Source of the DNA: Halichondria panicea
Lineage: Eukaryota; Porifera; Demospongiae; Suberitida; Halichondriidae
DNA: 64,000 bases
Reading direction: 5' to 3'
Assembly: GCF_963675165.1 (NCBI RefSeq)
Contig: NC_087386.1
Coordinates: 4,284,169-4,348,168, forward strand
The notes under the pieces were generated by a model, which did no database searches, was not told where the DNA came from, and saw only the letters and a program-made list of their open reading frames with translations. Made by a program: the position numbers and the translations under genes. Shown piece by piece: positions 56,745-64,000 of this stretch (positions within the stretch are counted from its first letter, which is position 1; every line of letters starts with the position of its first letter).

Positions 56745-58838
56745 TGTATCAACTAAAACTCCCAGCAGGACATAAGATTCGAGACTATCAACAAGAGCTT
56801 GCTGAGCCTGGGATTAGGGGTGAGAATTACATCTTTGTAGCTCCAACTGGTAGTGGGAAAACACTTGTAACAGCAATTATAATTACGGAGCATCTGAAAA
56901 AGGTACAAGCATCAGGTGATATGGCCAAAGTGATTTTCTTGGTCAACACAAGGCCACTAGCCGATCAACAATATGCAACTCTGCAATCATATATCCACGG
57001 GGCTCATGTAGAATGCATTGTGGGGGATAGTATCGGCACAATAAAAGATGCACTTATCCAATGTGAAATTGTGGTTTGTACTGTCGGGAAATTTTTCGAT
57101 GAGCTAAATCGCGACATGGTCAGATTAGCTTTACTATCAGAAACTCAAACCAAAATTACCCTAGTCATAATGGATGAGTGTCACCATGCACGGAAGTCAT
57201 CATTACAAGCACAGCTTATGTTCCACTACATTCGTCGCAAGCTCGAAGATCCTTCGGCACAGCTGCCTCAAATTGTTGGTCTTACAGCTTCACCTGGTGC
57301 AGGTGATAATCCAAACTTAGACACGACAAAAACAATTGACCATTTAGTCAACCTCTGTGCTTTATTAGATGCCACATCTGGAATAGTCACTGTTCAACAG
57401 AATGTGGCCAATTTGGAACGGTTTGTTAGGAAACCAACACTTAGCCGAGAAATTGTTTCGAATCGAAGTCAAAGCGAAACATTTGTGTGCTTGATCAAAG
57501 AAGAAATGGTTAAGCTTGAGCAACATACACCTTTAAAGACTTCGTTTCCCAAATGGTCTCAGAATTACGAAACTGTCGCTTGTGAAGCCAAGCAGCCACT
57601 AGAACTTAGCAATAATCCAATGTTCAGGGATAAGATTTCTACCCTCAGACTACTGGTTTGCTATTGCCAAGCTCTGAACATCTATATGGACTTAAGACAA
57701 GAAGATGCCATCAAGGTTCTAGAAGATTTCACGGACCTACCCGATGAGGACCACAATTCAACAAAGCATGAGCAAACATTAAAGATAGGACTCCACACCC
57801 TGAAATCTAAGCTGAATACACTCCAGTCTGTTGAGAATCCGCTCCTACAAAGAGCTAAAGAATGCATCAATGAACAATTTCAGAACAACCTGAAATCACG
57901 TGGAGTATTCTTTGTACATAAAAAAACGTCATGCTTATGCTGTTTGCGAATGGCTGCAGAGCCTCCAGTATAGTTTTTTGAAGCCAATAGTCATTACAGG
58001 ACAGGGTGGCAATGGAATGACACAAGCTGATCAACACGTTGTCATGGAAAATTTCAGGAGTGGAGATAGCAACATCTTAGTGGCAACTTCAGTTGCTGAA
58101 GAAGGACTAGACGTTCCTGCATGTAATTTTGTCATCCGATTTCAACATGTTTCCAATGAAATTGCTACAGCCCAAACTCAAGGGCGAGCTCGGGCTGAAG
58201 AAAGTGAGGTGATTACTATTCTGTCAAGTGATTCATCGATGTACATGAAGGAAATTCAAAATTTTGAGCGCCTCGAGCTTGTCAACAAAATTGTTAAAAA
58301 CAATTGGTTCCCAAAAGGTAAAATACTCCATGAGAAGCTAAGAAAGCAACAGACACTCATAATACGCCAAATGAACATAACAAAACTTTTACGTCAACAA
58401 CGTCTGCCAAGTCGATCTGGTGATAGGGAACGAATCAAGTTACGGTGCAGAAAGTGCAAAACAATTGCTTGCTTTGGCTCAGACATATATACAGCTGAAG
58501 GCTCATCACATCACGTTGTTCCAGGTGAAGAAATAAAAGATAAACTGGTCAAGAAACCACATCACAAGCCTGGCAAACTTGATGAAAATGTGATCAAAAC
58601 ACACAAAATTCACTGCAAAGTTTGTGATGCTGACTGGGGAATAATGTGCATTTGGCCAGTAGAAGGGTTTGAGTTTCCAGTCTTGAAATGTAAAAGCTTT
58701 GTGTTTCAACATGAAACCACAGGTAGCTTGTTCCCTGTTGCACAATGGTCCAGAGCCCCATTTGAGCCATTGCCACTCGACGTATGGATTGCTGAGCATT
58801 TTCCGAGCCCCGATTCCGACACTGACTTTCTGATTTAA
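56745..58838 (+). CDS. RIG-I-like helicase with C-terminal RNA-sensing domain (one frameshift)
   Basis: One exon, acceptor TTTTTACAG, stop TAA at 58836-58838, about 697 codons. Motif I APTGSGKT at 56840-56863, motif II DECHH at 57173-57187, motif III TASPG; the C-terminal helicase half shows SVAEEGLDVP and QTQGRARA. The RIG-I type C-terminal domain has zinc ligands CRKC (58446-58457) and CKVC (58614-58625) with DWG after the second pair. The RLR/Dicer branch of SF2 helicases binds double-stranded RNA. The first in-frame ATG is at 56921, after the P-loop, so the exon must splice to an upstream one; the death-domain exon 54363-54644 is the nearest in phase. An A7 run at 57920-57926 has one base too many, separating the two helicase halves. 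Vertebrate RLRs carry CARDs where this one would carry a DD. Confidence 0.85.
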
Positions 58839-59089
58839 TACGTATATAATATAGGTATTTAATAGTTGCTAGTGACAGACAATTAATGTTTTTTTAACTA
58901 GAATTTTGTTAACTACTATTTAGAGGTAGACTCTAATAATTATATTGCACAGTTTGTGTGTTTTAAAAGTACAATAATTTTAATGAGATCCATGATTTAA
59001 TTTGTGTTCTGGGAATCAGGAATGTGACATGCTTACATGATATGCTGAGCCATTGGTTTTAGACTCTATAATTTGTGTGTGCACATGTA

Positions 59090-59236
59090 CACCGTATAGC
59101 GGGAAATTTTCGACGTTGTAATTAATATTGGGCAGGAAACCACACACACCAAGAGGTGCGTGGGAGTTTCTACCAGTTAATTTTTGCTCTGCCCTCGAAT
59201 TTTACCTCATGAACATTTCCCGCTATATACACGGTA
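59090..59236. mobile_element. Short inverted-repeat element, TACCGTATAGCGGG family
   Basis: Begins CACCGTATAGCGGGAAATTTTCG and ends CATTTCCCGCTATATACACGGTA. At about 147 bp it is the shortest copy here. It includes AGGTGCGTGGGAGTTT, related to 11140 and 21870. Confidence 0.7.
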
Positions 59237-59574
59237 ATACGATGTAGATCTTACAATTTATATGCTCTGGGAATCAGGAATGTATGGACGCCGTTTGCGA
59301 CAAAATTCAGACAGAATGTAATTGGCGTGTGCAACCTCGATTTTTAACAATTTATTTCTATTTACACGTGAATGATCTTTGACTGATAATCGATTTTTGC
59401 TTGATCGATTTTAGGGACTATTCGCTTTGAAGCTGTATCACGTGAGATTAGTAAACCTATCAATTAAGATAGAAGCAAAATTTCATGGATGCATGAATAA
59501 AAAGACCTCTGGAGGTGTACACCTACTCCATTCCGTGTTTGCGGTTCATTTCACAGTTCAACTGCGCTTCTGCA

Positions 59575-59643
59575 GTTGGCTTCTTCAGTTGGCTTTTGCA
59601 GTTGGCTTCTGTAATTGGCTTCTGCAGTTGGCTTTGCAGTTCA
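59575..59643 (+). repeat. 13-bp minisatellite, unit CAGTTGGCTTCTG
   Basis: About five consecutive units with small changes. The open frame across it (CNWLLQLA-like repeats) is a by-product. Confidence 0.8.
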
Positions 59644-59809
59644 ATAATGTGATATCACAATAATCGTGTGACGATCACATGTGCTTTATAAGAAACATTT
59701 TGCTACAGCCAGCCTGCTAGCCTACATTAGAAGCCAGGTTGTCTTGCCTATTGCCCAAACATCTTTTCTAAAATAATGATCCTTGTCATACATTTACTTT
59801 TGTAGCTAT

Positions 59810-61640
59810 AGTTCCACTAACCCTTCAATCTCAGACTATCTCTGTGTTGCAAAGACGGAATTCGAGCACATACTCGAGCTGGGCATCATCAGACCTTCTA
59901 TAGTGCCTGGGCCTCCCCACTCCACAAGGTTCCTAAGAAGACTCCTGGTGACTGGCGCCCCTGTGGTGACTACCATGCTCTCAACCGTTCAACAGTGCCT
60001 GATCGGTATCCTGTACCTCACATCCATGATTTTTCTTTCTTTCTACAGGGTTCCACTATATTCTCAAAGCTGGATCTTGTACGTGCCTACCATCAGATTC
60101 TAGTGGCCCTTGCGGATGTATTCAAGACGGCGATTACCACCCCCTTCGGACTGTTTGAATTTGTGAAGATGCCCTTCGACCTCAGGAACGCTGCCCAAAC
60201 ATTCCAGCGATTGATAGACCAAGTTCTCCGCGAGGCCTACGCCTACGTAGACAATGTTCTCATTGCCAGCCCCACCCACGATAAGGACTTGCAAACTGTT
60301 TTCGAACGCCTCTCTGCCAACGGTGTGACCAACCTGGATTTCCTTGGACACCACATTTACCAACACGGTATCACCCCTCTCCCAGACAAAGTGCGATCTG
60401 TTCGTGAATCTCAATCTCAACGCCAACTCCGGCACTTCATTGGACTTATGAACTTTTTTTTACCATCGCTTTCTACCTCTGTGCTGACCTTATGCAACCA
60501 CTACACAAACACAAAACACAAACCCTCACTTGCATGGAATGACTCGACTCAGCTCTGACCTCCTTCAACGCAACCAAGGATGCCCTTGCTAACGCTTCCC
60601 TCCTCTCTTACCCTCAACCTGATGCCGCTCCCACCTGTCTCATGACCGACGCATCCGACACTGCTGTTTACACGCAACCACGACGACGCACTGTGTTCAA
60701 CTCCCTACACGGTCTCTCTCATCCAGGAATTCGTGCCACCCAGAAACTAATTACTGCTCGATTTGTTTGGCCAGGCATAAACTCGGATGTTCGTTGCTGA
60801 ACCCACTCCTGTGTACAGTGTCAACGTGCGAAAATCCAGCGACACACAACAGCCCCACTAACACCCTTTTCAACACCTGACAACCATTTTAATGTCATCC
60901 ACATAGACCTGGTTGGACCATCCACATACCTTCTTTCTAACCTGCGTTGATCGATTTACTCGATGGCCCGAAGCCACCACAGAAGCTGTAGCAAAAGTAT
61001 TCCTCAGTGGTTGGATCTCGCGATTTGGCGTACGTACCATCCACTATTGTCACAGACCGCGGACGACAGTTCGAATCGTAACTTCATCTCTCCAAACGCT
61101 CTCGAATTACCTCATACCACCCTCAATCCAACGGACATTTTCACCGGCAACTCAAAGCCGCTCTCAAGGCCCAAATTCAACCAACGGCTTGGATGGATAC
61201 TCTACCTTTTATCCTTCTAGGTACATGTATTCGGACTGCACTTAAAGAAGACATCTCCGCCACCATAGTTTATGGCACCACCTTTCGTCTGCTCGATGAA
61301 TTTTTTTCTCCTTCACCAACTAACTCTCTGCCAGACCCCTCCGCATTTATCAACCAGCTCTTTCGGAATCTGCAACCAATACCCACCCGTTCCACCAATA
61401 GAAACTCTCACATTCCCAACGGACTAGCATCCTAGTATCAGCCACATGTTTTTGTTCGCCATGATGCTGTACGGAAACCACTCCAACCACCCCTATTATC
61501 AAACGAACTAATAAACATTTCACCCTTAATCTGAACGGTCGCCACGACACAGTCTCCATCGACCGCCTCAAACCAGCCCATGAATTTCGATCATCGACTA
61601 CCCTCACGAACACTACTACGTCCACATTGTATAGAGAAAG
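59810..61640 (+). mobile_element. Decayed Ty3/gypsy retrotransposon pol fragment
   Basis: Reverse-transcriptase fragments in several frames: [35 protein letters not shown] and YVDNVLIAS (the YVDD box with Asn), then [11 protein letters not shown], as in Ty3/gypsy elements. Downstream parts resemble RNase H and a zinc-binding His-Cys region (HPGIRATQKLITARFVWPG in one frame, near 60720-60790). An integrase-core remnant follows (FLTCVDRFTRWPEA, 60930-60990). Many stops and shifts; non-functional. Long terminal repeats are not recognised. Confidence 0.8.
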
Positions 61641-62455
61641 TCTGCGTTGAAGCCACTAATAACGACTTTTGTCCCTACAGGGAACTACCATGCAACGCAA
61701 GGCTTTTTCTCTAGCACAAAAGATGATCCAAGAACAGTGCTGCATACAACTCAGAATGGATGCACGAAAGAAGATAGCACCAACTAAACAGTTCGATATA
61801 TATTGGCCCTACTTTCTAATACCAAGGAGACCAATCAATTATGTAGGGCAAAGACAGTTTTAGCAATTATAATGGTTCTCCCTATCTACATATATTTTTT
61901 ATGATGTCTCGCTTTTGCGTTACGATAGCTATAGCTTTTGTTCTGAGTTTCGAGGGCGGCCTGGAATGAGGCTGGCTAACTGCTGGTCCCCATAATAAAT
62001 CATATCGATTTTCAGTCTAATGATTATTCCAACTTGATTTCTGTAATCGATTTTCAAAAATTATGGCAAGGCAGACAGAAAAATCGTTGGGTGCATATCC
62101 AAGGCAAGGGTCTTTCGACCAAGGTCAAAGCATCAGGCGACCATGCATGCAGGGATAAGATAGAAAAATCATTGTGGGAATACCCAGGGTCTAACCCACA
62201 GGAAGAGGGAGACTTGGCGAGCTGCCTGCAGCTCATTCACTGGCTCACCTTACGGTGACAACAGTAGGGGGCAGCGAGCCCGTACATCAACACCTGGATA
62301 CAATATTTCTCTGTGTACACCGAACGAGCAATTCAATGCTTATGTACATAGCCTCAATGGGGAAACTAAGCAAAAGATTCAGGCAGGTGCAGCGCATCTG
62401 CCACGGCTGTGAAGATCAGAGGAGCTGACCGCATCCCGAAAGTCAAGACGTTGAA
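61641..62455. other. Unassigned stretch between two decayed elements
   Basis: The word GCGGCCTGGAATGAGGCT at about 61960 is again the repeat end seen at 2340 and 54607. Short open frames on the + strand (61669-61863, 62034-62258) have no recognisable motif. The second (WVHIQGKGLSTKVKASGDHA) may belong to the recombinase element that follows. Nothing is certain. Confidence 0.4.
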
Positions 62456-63640
62456 TTGTCTTTTTCCAGTTCACCCCGAGTAGGGGTCGGTCCTCCGGGT
62501 GTATGGGCACATTACGCTGTCAAGTTAATTATGCACATCATGCGATGTATGGCATTTATCACAGCTCGTTTTAACTTTGTAGTTTCTGCCTCCCACATTA
62601 GGGCCCTGGGGGGTGGACAATACACTAGCGGATACCGGACAATGCTATCCTATTTCATTCATTCTCTCTACCCCAGCAACCCCTATCCCTCGGTGGAGCT
62701 GCTCATGGCTAACCAGACCAGATTGGACATCGCAGCATTGGACCAGGCTGTTAGGTTAGCTCCATCCACTCAAAGAACTTACGCTCCGTTACTATTTAAT
62801 TTTGCACCTCCCAGTATATGAATATTAATTATGTCAGTATGTGTCACTTTTGTCAGGAAACGGCATTTCACATGGATCCATCAACTGTCGACAATTGAAA
62901 CATGCAAATTACGCAAGACGGGCCAGACCAAAAATTAGGAGGGAGTGATTAGAGGCATCAAAGCTGAAGCATGCAAATAAGCAACCGAATCTTACACCGG
63001 AAATTTTGCGGGCAGTTTGGGAATGTGATAGGTCGAATTCCGACCATATATCATGGTATGGGCAGCATGCTGTGTGGCGTTCTTCGGGGGTTTTTTATCG
63101 GGAGAAATCACCGTCCCTTCAGAGGAGGGAGGGTATGATCTGGCGGTTTATATGAATTTGGCAGACGTGTCGATAGACAGCTTGTCCAACCCTCCACCCT
63201 AAAACTACGTCTGAAGCATCGAAGACGGGCCCCCTTCGAAAAGGGATAGAAATTGTGTTGGATCGAGCCGAAGGCCCGCTCTGCAGCACTCTTCTAGCTA
63301 TTCGGGGACAAGACCCGGAGTTTTTGTTCAGGTTTGCCGACGGTCGCCTATTGTCAAAGACTCGGTTCGTGGCTACAGTCCAGGAGGCCATGACAAAAGC
63401 TGGGCTGCAGGCCAAGGATTATGCAGGTCACTCGTTTCGTATAGATGCAGCACCGACAGCCGGGGCACGTGGGATCCGATTCGACCATAAAAATGTTGGG
63501 TAGATGGGAGAGTTCAGCGTACCAGTTGTACGTCCGGACACCCAGATCACTTAGTTGCAATATCGGCAGTGTTATGTCCCCCGTGAACGTCACCCCACGA
63601 AAGTTTGACATTTGGCAGCTCAGAGTAAAACTCTAGTTGG
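62456..63640 (+). mobile_element. Decayed tyrosine-recombinase element (DIRS- or Crypton-like)
   Basis: Fragments in shifting frames: the N-terminal SAM-like stretch with DQAVRLAPSTQRTYAP (62740-62790), a middle part near 63060-63300, and the catalytic end. There KDYAGHSFRIDAAPTAGARG gives the H-x-x-R pair and, in another frame, GRWESSAYQLYVRTP gives the W and nucleophile tyrosine. A frameshift near 63475 separates these two. The pattern is common in animal tyrosine-recombinase retroelements. It is non-functional. Confidence 0.7.
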
Positions 63641-64000
63641 CCTTTGGGATTTTATTATTTTGATTCGTCACTTATCATTGTTGATAGTTGTGGTTTTCCT
63701 ATGAGGTTTCGTTTAGGTAAGGTTAGGATATAGAAGTGCTCATCCAAGCGGTAAGACCTCATCAATCAGGTATGTAATAGGCAGCCATGCGCAGGGGGGT
63801 CTTGCCGGCGAAAGAGTAAATAATTCCCTTAATTATTAGAGTACCTAACTGGGTTACTGAAGTTGCTAAGGGAATTAGCGAAGGTACTATAGTTGCATAC
63901 CGGGCTGCCTACAGGGGACCAGCTTCCTCGGCCAAGCTCCGGGCAGGTTAGCAAGCAATCTGAACTGTTAAAGAGAGCAGAAATTCCATCATCCTCGAGA
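63641..64000. other. End of window, nothing recognised
   Basis: No exon or known repeat could be supported. A short inverted pair (GTATGTAATAGGCAGCC near 63767 and GGCTGCCTACAGGGG near 63903) may mark an element end. Confidence 0.4.

Larger units (their letters stand above)
58839..59800. other. 3' flank of helicase gene, no gene seen
   Basis: AT-rich 3' flank. It contains an inverted-repeat element (59090-59236) and a 13-bp minisatellite (59575-59643). A TTTAATAG and several AATAAT words follow the stop, but no clear poly(A) signal can be chosen. Confidence 0.5.

Noticed and set aside
59427-59663. Small hydrophobic protein-like frame after the helicase gene
   Set aside because: Its repeated LQLA/NWLLQ sequence is the translation of a 13-bp minisatellite.

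Overview
The window looks like nuclear DNA of an early-branching animal, most likely a demosponge of the Amphimedon type. The reasons are AT-rich sequence, many very short introns (47-72 bp), dense small inverted-repeat elements, and a cluster of innate-immunity families: death domains (DD), Roc-COR GTPases, a RIG-I-like helicase, a TRAF and a kinase-ankyrin protein. The organism is inferred from gene content, not proven.

Layout. 1-10.2 kb: gene A on the + strand, a Roco-type protein (N-terminal module, Roc GTPase, COR, DD) whose upstream DD exon is broken by a frameshift and a repeat. 11.3-12.9 kb: a decayed minus-strand ORF cluster that is probably mobile. 16.1-21.3 kb: gene C on the + strand, a second Roc-COR GTPase followed by an array of tiny repeated exons and death domains. 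22.2-32.9 kb: a minus-strand gene recognisable as JMJD4, with one exon out of order. Its large intron holds an intact + strand TRAF gene (28.7-30.1 kb) and a broken TRAF copy (23.6-26.4 kb). 33.4-37.2 kb: a minus-strand TKL-type kinase followed by ankyrin-repeat exons. 39.8-58.8 kb: gene B on the + strand, a paralogue of gene A in its middle. It starts with a 2A-like (StopGo) motif, has four death domains and a Roc-COR core, and its last DD exon is splice-compatible with a RIG-I-like helicase exon carrying the C4 zinc-binding C-terminal RNA-sensing domain. 59.8-63.6 kb: decayed Ty3/gypsy and tyrosine-recombinase elements.

How the genes may work together. DD proteins, TRAF-type RING/MATH proteins, TKL kinases and RIG-I-like helicases belong to the same signalling world in animals (nucleic-acid sensing, adaptor assembly, ubiquitin and kinase relay). 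The outstanding prediction is gene B: one message of about 3,050 codons reading 2A - DD - linker - DD - DD - N-terminal module/pseudokinase-like region - Roc-COR - DD - RLR helicase - RIG-I C-terminal domain. Every intron of that chain is phase 1, and the helicase exon has no in-frame ATG before its P-loop, so it must splice to something upstream. Two frameshifts (a 2-bp insertion at about 51,930 and an A7 run at 57,920) stand in the gene B reading frame, so the assembled allele may be a pseudogene, or the assembly may be imperfect there.

Intergenic and intronic space is filled with inverted-repeat elements: a family ending in TACCGTATAGCGGG-like sequence, hAT-like elements starting CAGAGGAGG or CAGTGGCGG, and longer repeats with TG/CA microsatellites. 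All exon boundaries were read by eye from splice signals, reading phase and paralogue comparison. None is confirmed by transcripts.
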